From Algoriphagus yeomjeoni (GTDB lineage: Bacteria; Bacteroidota; Bacteroidia; Cytophagales; Cyclobacteriaceae), in the NCBI RefSeq assembly GCF_003259505.1, contig NZ_QLLK01000009.1:1-64000 (forward strand): a stretch of DNA of 64,000 nt, in the 5' to 3' direction. A model generated the notes under the pieces. The model saw only the letters and a list, made by a program, of their open reading frames with translations. It searched no databases and had not been told where the DNA came from. Position 1 is the stretch's first letter; every line of letters begins with the position of its first letter. Below, piece after piece: positions 53,739 to 61,758 of the stretch. The position numbers were made by a program, and so were the translations under genes.

Positions 53739-55094
53739 TTAGGGATTTGACTTTTCTATGACTTTTTCGATCAAGTTGTCAAAATATTTTCCGTTTCCCG
53801 GTCCATACCAATTCATTTCCCGCACCTCATGGAAGTCTTCATCATAGAGTTCATCAGGCGTGATGTATCCAATGTAGCCACCATTGAATGTCGTGATGAT
53901 CAGATTCAATCCTTTGCTTTGAGCCAGCTTCTCCCACTTTTCATAGAATACGCCAGAGAGTTCTCCGCTCGATGCGATCATCAAAGTTGAGCCGATCTGA
54001 GAAATATCTAGATGCGCATTTGTCTCGCCCAATAGGTAATTGAAAAGCCAAGGGCGAAGGCGAAGATTATCTGAAACGCGAAGATGTGGTTCACGAAGTG
54101 AAATCGGCAAGTAGCCTGTTTTAATGCTATGATTTTTTAGAGTTGCGAAATAAGTCATTCTTAGATTCAAGGTAGAATCCAATTGATGGGCGTATAGCTC
54201 GACCATTTCCGGTGTGTTTCCTGGGCGTAGTGGTCGATGACTTCCTACTGTCCCCGCAGCATACAGAGCAAAGTCAAACCCGTCAGCTTCCAGATTCTTT
54301 GTGAGGTAAAATGGATAATCTCCGGATAACCCCATAAACTTCGTGCTCATCGCCGTAGCATGTGCTGAATAGGTGAGGAAAGTGGCTTTTTTGCCAGATT
54401 TTTTGGTGAAAATAAGTTGTCGGACAAAAGGATCTGTCGGACCGTCTTTTACAAATCTATTTGCCACCAATGCGCCAGCATCGGACTTTCGATAGGTGAT
54501 AGAAACAGTGTCTTGGGTGGCAATAGCATTTTGCAAAGCAGAAAGACTACTTGACACCATTTGATCTACTATCCTTTGATCAAATCCTCCAAAAGCAATT
54601 TCCCCCATCGGGCCTGGCATATATCCACCCATTCCTGAATGCGTATGTGTTGCCGTGAAAATCACCTGATCCACGGGTAAATTGGTATCCTTGATGGCTA
54701 TCTGAATTTGCTCTGCAAGCGTAGGGTGCACGATCAGCAATTCATAATTGAGCCATGCAATTCGGGTTTTCCCATTGGAAAGAGCCAATGCTTTCACATA
54801 ACTGCTGTCTTGCACGAACTCATATTTTCCTCTAGGCGCATAACCTACAAGATCCGCAGGTTCATCAGGTGTCATGTTGACACTTGACCAGCCAGCGATC
54901 CAAGTGTCGCCTTGGGAATTTGAAAAAGTGTTTTGATCTAATCGCTCCAAAGTCTCTTTATAAAAACCCTGATCCTGAATAGGAGATCGATCTACTTTGG
55001 TCAAAGTGATTAGTCCGATTACTACCAAAACAACAAAAGTCCAGCTTAGGACTTTTGTTGTTTTTAGTAAGATGTTTTTCTCTTTCAACGCCAT
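53739..55094 (-). CDS. Neutral/alkaline ceramidase-like protein
   Basis: The 451-residue protein has an N-terminal membrane helix (about 13-32) and a periplasmic domain like the N-terminal part of neutral/alkaline ceramidases: GWSSVNMTPDEPADLVGYAPRG, LIVHPTLAEQIQ and the zinc-site segment FTATHTHSGMGGYMPGP. Full ceramidases are longer and carry a C-terminal immunoglobulin-like domain that is missing here. Bacteroidota make sphingolipids, so ceramide cleavage is plausible but inferred. Codons 11-23 lie in a 16-bp-arm perfect hairpin (55027-55064). Confidence 0.82.
   Translation of the reverse strand: MALKEKNILLKTTKVLSWTFVVLVVIGLITLTKVDRSPIQDQGFYKETLERLDQNTFSNSQGDTWIAGWSSVNMTPDEPADLVGYAPRGKYEFVQDSSYVKALALSNGKTRIAWLNYELLIVHPTLAEQIQIAIKDTNLPVDQVIFTATHTHSGMGGYMPGPMGEIAFGGFDQRIVDQMVSSSLSALQNAIATQDTVSITYRKSDAGALVANRFVKDGPTDPFVRQLIFTKKSGKKATFLTYSAHATAMSTKFMGLSGDYPFYLTKNLEADGFDFALYAAGTVGSHRPLRPGNTPEMVELYAHQLDSTLNLRMTYFATLKNHSIKTGYLPISLREPHLRVSDNLRLRPWLFNYLLGETNAHLDISQIGSTLMIASSGELSGVFYEKWEKLAQSKGLNLIITTFNGGYIGYITPDELYDEDFHEVREMNWYGPGNGKYFDNLIEKVIEKSNP
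55027..55064 (-). promoter_or_regulatory. Perfect 16-bp-arm hairpin inside the ceramidase-like coding start
   Basis: AAAACAACAAAAGTCC (55027-55042) and GGACTTTTGTTGTTTT (55049-55064) are exact reverse complements around a 6-nt loop. On the minus-strand mRNA it begins 30 nt after the ATG and resembles a terminator with a U-rich right arm. It could lower translation or cause early termination; no function is shown. Confidence 0.45.
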
Positions 55095-55257
55095 TTAAAT
55101 ATTGGGTTCCTCAATTTTATCAATTAAAGCCAAAAGTGCCAGAATAAATGGTACACACTAGCTTTGCCGGTACTTCGGTCACCCGTCATCGGTCTTCCCG
55201 CCAGATAAGCAAAGAAAATGCTGATACTGGCATGATTTCGATTTAACAGATAAATTA

Positions 55258-56421
55258 TTAATATTCAAAAGTGCCATGAGGACTATTAATCGTTACTTTT
55301 TTGCCTTGATGTGGCTCAACTCTACCGATGATCTGTGCCTCTACACCGTAAGATTCTGCGATGTCGATGATCTCCTCAGCGTAGCGTTCGTCTAGGTAAA
55401 CTTCCATTCTGTGCCCCATGTTGAAGACTTTATACATTTCTTTCCAGTCCGTACCACTTTCTTCCTGGATGATTTGGAAAAGGGGAGGAGTTTCAAACAA
55501 ATTGTCCTTGATCACGTGCACGTTGTCCACAAAGTGAAGGACTTTAGTCTGTGCTCCACCGCTGCAATGCACCAACCCATGAATTCTAGGTCGCATGTAG
55601 TTCAGCACATCCACCATGATAGGTGCGTAAGTTCTTGTAGGAGAAAGTACCAACTTACCAATATTCACAGGAGCTCCTGGAGCCGGATCAGTTAAGTTAT
55701 ATTTTCCTGAATAAACCAGGTCTTCCGGTACAGAAGGGTCAAAGCTCTCAGGATACTTTGTTTTCAATACTTTATTAAACACATCGTGACGGGCAGAAGT
55801 AAGTCCGTTGCTTCCCATGCCTCCGTTGTATGCTGTTTCGTATTTTGCCTGACCAAAAGAAGCCAAACCTACGATCACATCACCACCTTGAATCTGGTCA
55901 TTGGAGATCACTTCATCGCGACGCATTCTGCATGTGACCGTGCTATCCACGATGATCGTGCGTACCAAATCTCCCACATCGGCAGTTTCTCCGCCAGTGA
56001 GTACAGCGTTGACGCCGTTGTCACGGAGCATCTGTAGAACTTCTTCAGTACCTTCGATGATCGCTGAGATCACTTCGCCAGGAATCAGGTTTTTATTTCT
56101 TCCAAGTGTAGAGGAAACGAGAATATTGTTGATCGCACCCACGCAAAGCAAGTCATCCGTGTTCATGATGATCGCATCCTGCGCGATACCTTTCCAAACG
56201 CTTACATCACCAGTCTCTTTCCAATAGGAATATGCCAAAGAGGATTTGGTGCCGGCACCGTCAGCATGCATGATATTGCAATACTCAGGATCATTGCCGA
56301 GGGTGTCTTCTACGATTTTGCAAAAGGCCTGCGGGAAAAGTCCTTTGTCAAGATTGGATATTGCCTTGTGGACATCTTCTTTGGAGGCGGAAACTCCGCG
56401 CTGCATGTATCGCTCGTTCAT
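55258..56421 (-). CDS. purM: Phosphoribosylformylglycinamidine cyclo-ligase (AIR synthase)
   Basis: This enzyme closes formylglycinamidine ribonucleotide with ATP to aminoimidazole ribonucleotide, step five of purine synthesis. The 387-residue product begins NERYMQRGVSASKEDVHKAI and has CNIMHADGAGTKSSLAY, MNTDDLLCVGA, LTGGETADVGDLV, GLASFGQAKYET and GLVHCSGGAQTKVLH, the PurM-family blocks of the Bacteroidota type. It stands alone, with 300 bp of repeat-rich spacer upstream. Confidence 0.88.
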   Translation of the reverse strand: MNERYMQRGVSASKEDVHKAISNLDKGLFPQAFCKIVEDTLGNDPEYCNIMHADGAGTKSSLAYSYWKETGDVSVWKGIAQDAIIMNTDDLLCVGAINNILVSSTLGRNKNLIPGEVISAIIEGTEEVLQMLRDNGVNAVLTGGETADVGDLVRTIIVDSTVTCRMRRDEVISNDQIQGGDVIVGLASFGQAKYETAYNGGMGSNGLTSARHDVFNKVLKTKYPESFDPSVPEDLVYSGKYNLTDPAPGAPVNIGKLVLSPTRTYAPIMVDVLNYMRPRIHGLVHCSGGAQTKVLHFVDNVHVIKDNLFETPPLFQIIQEESGTDWKEMYKVFNMGHRMEVYLDERYAEEIIDIAESYGVEAQIIGRVEPHQGKKVTINSPHGTFEY

Positions 56422-56593
56422 GGGGGCAAAGTTAATAGGTTCTCCGCAAAATGGATGAATAAGAGGGGTAAAGTTGGGTTGCTTATTTGGTAGATAATTT
56501 TAACCGAAAAGTCCGCAAAGTACGCAAAGCTCACACAAAGTGGCGCAATTTAAAATTCAGCAATTAACTTGGTTCAAGACCACTTATTTGGTT

Positions 56594-56639
56594 CAAGTCT
56601 CATGACTTGGACCTAAAATTACCGCAGTCTTCAGACTGC
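56594..56639. repeat. Double-palindrome (REP-like) element, copy 2
   Basis: CAAGTCTCATGACTTG (56594-56609), 14 nt, then GCAGTCTTCAGACTGC (56624-56639). Each palindrome is the exact reverse complement of its partner at 267-311 and the order is inverted. Confidence 0.6.
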
Positions 56640-56660
56640 TTTCTGTTTTAAATATAAAAA

Positions 56661-56684
56661 GTCCTGCTTCTCCAGAAGCAGGAC
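56661..56684. repeat. REP-like hairpin with relatives at 40336 and 63751
   Basis: GTCCTGCTTCT and AGAAGCAGGAC are exact 11-bp arms around CC. Related sequences are CTGCTTCTCCAGAAGTAGGA at 40336-40355 and, with damaged arms, GTCCTTGTTGTGGAGAAGCAGGG at 63753-63775. It has no T-run and is not an obvious terminator. Confidence 0.55.
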
Positions 56685-56735
56685 AACCGTGCTAACCGCG
56701 CAAAACTCTGCGCTCTCCGTGGTTAAAATCCTTTC

Positions 56736-57764
56736 TTAAGAATGCTCGAGCACCATTTCCTTCACGCATTCCACCCAGGTGTTTTCCGAGTTCAGACTTG
56801 GCACCAAGTCCCATTCTTCACCGCCTCCTTCCAGGAATTTGTCTCTGTATTCTCCGGCTACTTCCACGGTGGTTTCAAGACAGTCGGCCACGAAAGCCGG
56901 TGAAAAAGCTAATACTTTCTTGACACCTTGCTTATTCAACTCTTCAATAACATCATCTGTGTAAGGTTTCACCCAAGGATCTTTTCCTAGTCTGGATTGG
57001 AAGCAATTCACAGCTTTTTCCTCTGGGATTCCAAGTTTCTCGCAGATCAAACGAGTCGTTTTGAAGCATTGTGCACGATAGCAATAATGATTTTTTGCTC
57101 CATACTTATTACAGCATGCACCTAACTGACAATAGCCGTCTACAGAGCCTTTAAGTATATGGCGCTCAGGAAGTCCGTGGTAAGAGAAAAGGATTTTATC
57201 GTAGTCTTTTCCCTCCATCATAGCTCTGCCACGCTCCGCCCAAGCCTCTAGAAACAGCGGTTGCTCAATGAAATTACTGATAAATGAAATATCAGGAATG
57301 ATCTGCCAGCTTCTGGCTATTTCCATCACCTTGTCCTGTACGGAACCTGTAGAGGCAGAAGCATACTGAGGAAAGAGTGGGAGTACAATTATTTTGGTCA
57401 CATGGGCTTTTCGCAATTCTTCCAGACCAGCTTCTATGGAAGGAGTCTGATAGCGCATCGCAATCGCTACTTTGTATTGCTTGGAGTCGAGTTTTTCGAT
57501 CAGTTTGTCTCTTAGATCTTCGGTGTGGAAAAGCAAGGGAGAACCACGATCTGTCCAAAGTTTTCGGTATTCATGAGCAGATTTGGGTGCCCGAAAGGGA
57601 GCAATGATCAAATTGATCAGCATCCATCTAAAGACAACCGGGATGTCGATCACTCGTCCATCCATTAGAAATTCGCGGAGGTATTTTCTTACGTCGCCGG
57701 TAGCGGTACTGTCTGGAGTTCCTAGGTTCACCAGCAGGACGCCGATTTTTCCGGATTTATTCAT
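56736..57764 (-). CDS. hemH: Ferrochelatase
   Basis: Ferrochelatase inserts ferrous iron into protoporphyrin IX to make haem. The 342-residue length is normal. It shows the start GVLLVNLGTPDS, the metal-site histidine in ILFSYHGLPERH, the acidic ECVKEM near the C-terminus and a cysteine-rich insert (QLGACCNKYGAKNHYCYRAQC) that could bind an iron-sulfur cluster or be a lineage feature. A TAnnTTTG-like TATTTTTG lies upstream at 57800-57807 on the minus strand. Confidence 0.95.
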   Translation of the reverse strand: MNKSGKIGVLLVNLGTPDSTATGDVRKYLREFLMDGRVIDIPVVFRWMLINLIIAPFRAPKSAHEYRKLWTDRGSPLLFHTEDLRDKLIEKLDSKQYKVAIAMRYQTPSIEAGLEELRKAHVTKIIVLPLFPQYASASTGSVQDKVMEIARSWQIIPDISFISNFIEQPLFLEAWAERGRAMMEGKDYDKILFSYHGLPERHILKGSVDGYCQLGACCNKYGAKNHYCYRAQCFKTTRLICEKLGIPEEKAVNCFQSRLGKDPWVKPYTDDVIEELNKQGVKKVLAFSPAFVADCLETTVEVAGEYRDKFLEGGGEEWDLVPSLNSENTWVECVKEMVLEHS

Positions 57765-57799
57765 GAGAGCTCTATTGTGAGGATTTGCGATTCAGAACC

Positions 57800-57807
57800 C
57801 AAAAATA
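57800..57807 (-). promoter_or_regulatory. Possible -7 element for hemH
   Basis: Minus strand TATTTTTG matches TAnnTTTG and lies 35 nt before the ATG; a TTG about 21 nt further upstream is slightly too far for the usual -33 spacing. Confidence 0.3.
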
Positions 57808-57864
57808 CGTCCGATTGTTAGATTTCGCCAATTGATCCTGAGAATCAGTTATTGAAAAAAGCTT

Positions 57865-59100
57865 TTAAACTTTCAGGTTTCTCGCCCAGCCGATCAATGG
57901 TCCTGCGCTCATACTGGCAATAATCGCTAAAATAACCAAGCCAATAAAGAGTGGTTCAGTGACCAATCCATTCTCTAAGGCAATCAGTCCCAGTACGATA
58001 TCCATACTTCCTCGGGTACTCATACCAAATCCGGCTACGATTGACTCTTTGCGGGAAACACCAGCAAGTCTTCCGCCAAAGTAAGCTCCATAATATTTTG
58101 TCAAAAGACCTACAATAATTACCACTCCTACAATTCCCGGATCAAATCCAGTGATGAAGTTTACCTTGAGTCCAATGGAAACAAAGAAGATAGGAGCGAA
58201 AATATTATTGATAAACTGATGTAGAATTTCCTTCGCTTTTTCGGTCAAATACTCCGAATCTCCCAGTGCCACTCCGATGATAAATGCTCCAAAAATTGCG
58301 TGGATTCCGATAAATTCAGTGAAGGAAGCAGCCAAAAAGCAAAGTGCAAGTGAAAGGGAAAGTAAGCCTCCTGGCCAGGCCAGTTTCTTATTGATCCAAG
58401 GCAAAACTCTATTGATCAATCCTTTTCCAATAGTCAGCATAACTAACGTAAATAGCAAGGTTAGACCAATTGTAGGCCAGACTCCCAGCCCATCGCTTCC
58501 TGATTCTGATAATGATAAAATCACAGAGAAAATCAGCCAACCAAGCACGTCAACAATCATTGCTCCTGCAATAATGAGAAGGCCTGAGGATGTTTTGAAG
58601 AGGTTGAGATCCATTAGAATCCTGGCTACAATGGCCAATCCTGTGATGGAAATCGCTAAACCGAAGAAAGTGGAGGCTACTACTCTGTCATTGATATTCA
58701 CTCCCAGAAACTCAGGGAATGCGTAGGCCACGACAAAACCAGCGATTATCGGCAAGATCATCGAGGCCACAGCTATGTAAAGTGCCTTTTTTCCCTGGCT
58801 CCATACGATATGTAACTCCACCTCCAATCCTGCAATGAATAGCAGCAGTACGACTGAGATTTGCACAAAACCATCAAAGGCTATATTAGTCATCTCATGT
58901 GTTCCGAAGAGATATTCTTGCGCTCCGGGAAAGAAATTTCCAAGGATGGTGGGGCCCAAAATGATCCCTGCAAATATTTCACCCACTACAGCAGGTTGCT
59001 TGAATTTTCTGGCTAGTTCTGCAAATACTCTTGCCAGAATAAGTATAGATGCGAGTTGGAGGAGTAAATTAATTACCTCCTTATGGTCTAAAGTTTCCAT
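57865..59100 (-). CDS. Cation:proton antiporter (CPA2 family)
   Basis: The 411-residue protein has 12 to 13 membrane helices and CPA2 motifs: KQPAVVGEIFAGIILGPTILG, a conserved charged FIAGLEVE, LLIIAGAMIVDVLGWLIF and FVSIGLKVNF. It lacks the C-terminal TrkA-N domain of KefB/KefC, so it resembles short NapA-type sodium/proton antiporters; the exchanged cation is not determined. It is downstream of a universal stress protein gene (6 nt) and so co-expressed with it. Confidence 0.88.
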   Translation of the reverse strand: METLDHKEVINLLLQLASILILARVFAELARKFKQPAVVGEIFAGIILGPTILGNFFPGAQEYLFGTHEMTNIAFDGFVQISVVLLLFIAGLEVELHIVWSQGKKALYIAVASMILPIIAGFVVAYAFPEFLGVNINDRVVASTFFGLAISITGLAIVARILMDLNLFKTSSGLLIIAGAMIVDVLGWLIFSVILSLSESGSDGLGVWPTIGLTLLFTLVMLTIGKGLINRVLPWINKKLAWPGGLLSLSLALCFLAASFTEFIGIHAIFGAFIIGVALGDSEYLTEKAKEILHQFINNIFAPIFFVSIGLKVNFITGFDPGIVGVVIIVGLLTKYYGAYFGGRLAGVSRKESIVAGFGMSTRGSMDIVLGLIALENGLVTEPLFIGLVILAIIASMSAGPLIGWARNLKV

Positions 59101-59106
59101 GGAGGT

Positions 59107-59937
59107 TTAATTTTTTACGATTAATAAATTACAAGGCAAAGTGCTCAACAAGTCTTCCAAATCATGTGGAAAAATCCTGTCGAAAAAATTCAATTTTTGA
59201 TCATCACCCACTACCAATAAGTCTGCTTCTATCTTTTCACAAAATCTAGCCAACTCAACAGCCCATCTTCCGCCAGTCACTTTAATGTTTATCTTCAAAT
59301 TCCCTTGATCAATTTTCTTTAAAATCCCTTCTACATATTCCACTTCATTCTGCACCAATTGCCGTCTGGTATTGGAGGCTTCCTCTTCAGAGTCTTCACT
59401 GGCGGTGCCCATTTGGAGGCCATACATTTTTATTTCATTCAAAATGTGAACTTGATCTGCCTTCACGGCTTTGGAGAAAATTATTCCGCACTCGATCACA
59501 TTAGCTGTGATCTCCAATTGAGTTCCGTTGAGTACTACTTTTTCAAAAACTGTGGATTGAACTTTCGGTTCGATCAAAGTCAAAACTGAGCAAGGGGATT
59601 TTCGGATGATTTTTCTGCCTACAGAACCCATGTAGTAGGTCAAAAATCCCTCACGCTTCAATGCTCCAGCTACCAATAGGTCAGCATTTTCTTCCTTGCA
59701 GGCTTCGATGATCATTTTTACCGGCTTTCCCTCTTTCCAGATCAGCTTGGTTTTGGCATCATCCAAGCCGTTTTTTACCATGATCTCTCCAAGTTTGGCT
59801 TCTAGTTCATCAGTTTTCTTACCAATATGAATTAAAATCAGTTCGGAGCCGAAAAGCTGAACAAGTCGTTTGGTTTCTGAAATCAAAGCTTCCATCCTTG
59901 GGGAAAAAGCTATGGCAAGGGCTACTTTATGATACAT
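59107..59937 (-). CDS. Universal stress protein with two UspA domains
   Basis: From MYHKVALAIAFSPRME the product has 276 residues in two UspA units. The first has the nucleotide-binding pattern LLVAGALKREGFLTYYMGSVGRKIIRKSPCSVL; the second ends with LLVVGDDQKLNFF and STLPCNLLIVKN and has lost the glycine-rich loop. A longer start at 60027 adds 30 residues (many charged, RKIRLFKVISFF) without USP character. The gene sits 6 nt upstream of the antiporter, so a regulatory role for that transporter is an inference. Confidence 0.84.
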   Translation of the reverse strand: MYHKVALAIAFSPRMEALISETKRLVQLFGSELILIHIGKKTDELEAKLGEIMVKNGLDDAKTKLIWKEGKPVKMIIEACKEENADLLVAGALKREGFLTYYMGSVGRKIIRKSPCSVLTLIEPKVQSTVFEKVVLNGTQLEITANVIECGIIFSKAVKADQVHILNEIKMYGLQMGTASEDSEEEASNTRRQLVQNEVEYVEGILKKIDQGNLKINIKVTGGRWAVELARFCEKIEADLLVVGDDQKLNFFDRIFPHDLEDLLSTLPCNLLIVKN

Positions 59938-60147
59938 TTTGAAAAAGCTAATGACCTTAAATAAGCGAATTTTCCGCATCTGTACAATACTTTTATCACA
60001 ACTCCATTTATCCTGATCCCGATCCATTCAAGTGTTATTTAAGCACTCCGAAAAAGGAAGAGGCTTTTTGTCCCGAATTTTTAGTAAAATTTAGGGTCAA
60101 TCTTTTTCGAGATTGTTGAAATCAGAGAATTAAAACCCAAACGATTT

Positions 60148-61755
60148 ATGAAAAAAACACTACTCAGTTGGTTGCTGGTTGGGGGTATGGGATTATCAGG
60201 AGCTGCATTTGCGCAGTCGGATTATCCTACGCTTGGTCAGCTCAATCAGCGTTTGCAGCGTGTGGCTTCCAATGCCTCCGCTGAACTCACCTCACTCACC
60301 AAAACCGAAGGAGGCAAAGATATCTGGGTGCTCAAAATAGGTACTGGCAAACTGGATGAAAAACCTGCCATCGCAGTAGTAGGTGGAGTGGAAGGATATG
60401 AAGTGCTAAGCGTAGAGCTCGCCGTTCAATTTGCAGAAAAGCTAGTCTCAGATCATGCAGAGGCACTTGAAGCCACCACTTTTTACATTTTCCCAAACAT
60501 GTCTCCGGATGCTTACGAGCAGTATCACGCTTCGCTAAAATATGAGCGAAAAGGAAATGCAGTTGCTATTGACCATGATAGGGATGGGATTCCAGGCGGA
60601 AGTGGTTATACCGATCTGAATGGTGATGGTCTGATCACCATGATGCGTGTAGAAGATCCAACAGGGGATTATTTAATTTCTCCAGAGGATGATCGAGTGC
60701 TTGTCAAAGCGGATAAATCAAAAGGTGAATCAGGAAAATACGCTCTTTATAAGGAATCAAAAGATGATGATAAAGACGGCGAATTTGCTGAAGACTTGAA
60801 GGAAGGAATAGCATTCAATAAGTCCTTGACTTATAAATTCCCAGTTTTTGAGCCATTGGCTGGTGATATGCCAGTGACCCAAAAAGAATCCCGAGCTTTG
60901 CTTGATTACTTGTTTGAGCAGTGGAATATTTTTGCCTTTGTTACTTTTTCTCCGGCAAATAATCTCTCTACACCGCTGAAGTACAATGCAGGAAATGCTA
61001 AAAAGAGAATTGTCACTTCTATTTTGGAAGAAGATCAGGCATTAAACACAATGATTTCTGATGTCTATAAAAAGACGGTAAAGCAGAAAGCTTACCAGCA
61101 GGATAATCAAGGTACTGATGGGGATTTCTTTCAGTGGGCATATTTCCACTTTGGTAGATTGAGCTTCGGTACTCCGGGTTATTGGGTTCCTGAATACAAA
61201 GATTCGACAGGTAAAGGCAAATCAAATGCAGAAGCCAATTACTTGGCTTGGGCAGATTCGCTGGGCATGCAAGACGTGTTTGTTCCTTGGGCGGAAATTC
61301 AACATCCGGATTTTCCGGGTAAAAAAGTAGAAATAGGAGGTATCAAACCATTCGTGATGACTACTCCTTCTTTTGATAAAGTAGAGGAAATCGCTGATCA
61401 GCACACAGATTTTATCCTGAAGCTTGCTGAGATGCAACCAAAGCTCGAGATTCATAATGTGAACTCTGAATCATTGGGCAACGGATTGACTAGAGTGACC
61501 ATGGATCTTTTTAATAATTCAGCTATCCCGACACATTCTGAAATGGGAGAAAATTCCCGTTGGCTGCGCAAAGTCAGAATTGACATAGATGCCGATGCGG
61601 AGAAAATTGTCTCAGGTAATAAAATCGAATTGATGGATTCTTTGGGAGCTTATGAGAAAGCAAGTTTCAGCTGGATCATTCGTGGTTCGGGAAATGTGAC
61701 TGTAAAAGCCGGCGCTTCTCATGCCGGATTCACTTCCACAACTGTAAAACTCTAA
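60148..61755 (+). CDS. M14-family-like protein without zinc ligands (inactive homologue)
   Basis: The 535-residue protein has a signal peptide (ending AAFAQS) and a zinc-carboxypeptidase (M14) fold, clearly a paralogue of the next gene: both carry DHDRDGIPGG...DLNGDGLITMMR-type acidic repeats (about 142-167 here) and the same C-terminal domain. Where the neighbour has the HxxE motif NIHSNE, this one has GVEGYE (H replaced by E82), and where it has FHNSGG, this one has FSPANN (H replaced by S268). The DPNRDW arginine region is also changed. It should not bind zinc as a peptidase does; a binding or chaperone role is only inference. Confidence 0.86.
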   Translation: MKKTLLSWLLVGGMGLSGAAFAQSDYPTLGQLNQRLQRVASNASAELTSLTKTEGGKDIWVLKIGTGKLDEKPAIAVVGGVEGYEVLSVELAVQFAEKLVSDHAEALEATTFYIFPNMSPDAYEQYHASLKYERKGNAVAIDHDRDGIPGGSGYTDLNGDGLITMMRVEDPTGDYLISPEDDRVLVKADKSKGESGKYALYKESKDDDKDGEFAEDLKEGIAFNKSLTYKFPVFEPLAGDMPVTQKESRALLDYLFEQWNIFAFVTFSPANNLSTPLKYNAGNAKKRIVTSILEEDQALNTMISDVYKKTVKQKAYQQDNQGTDGDFFQWAYFHFGRLSFGTPGYWVPEYKDSTGKGKSNAEANYLAWADSLGMQDVFVPWAEIQHPDFPGKKVEIGGIKPFVMTTPSFDKVEEIADQHTDFILKLAEMQPKLEIHNVNSESLGNGLTRVTMDLFNNSAIPTHSEMGENSRWLRKVRIDIDADAEKIVSGNKIELMDSLGAYEKASFSWIIRGSGNVTVKAGASHAGFTSTTVKL

Positions 61756-61758
61756 GCC

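Larger units (their letters stand above)
56422..56735. other. Non-coding spacer with REP-like palindromes
   Basis: No supported gene in these 314 bp. It holds the inverted partner of the 267-311 double palindrome (56594-56639), a 24-bp hairpin GTCCTGCTTCT/AGAAGCAGGAC (56661-56684), and CGCAAAGTACGCAAAG and GCGCAAAACTCTGCGC simple repeats of a kind also present at 40139 and 63789. Confidence 0.6.
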
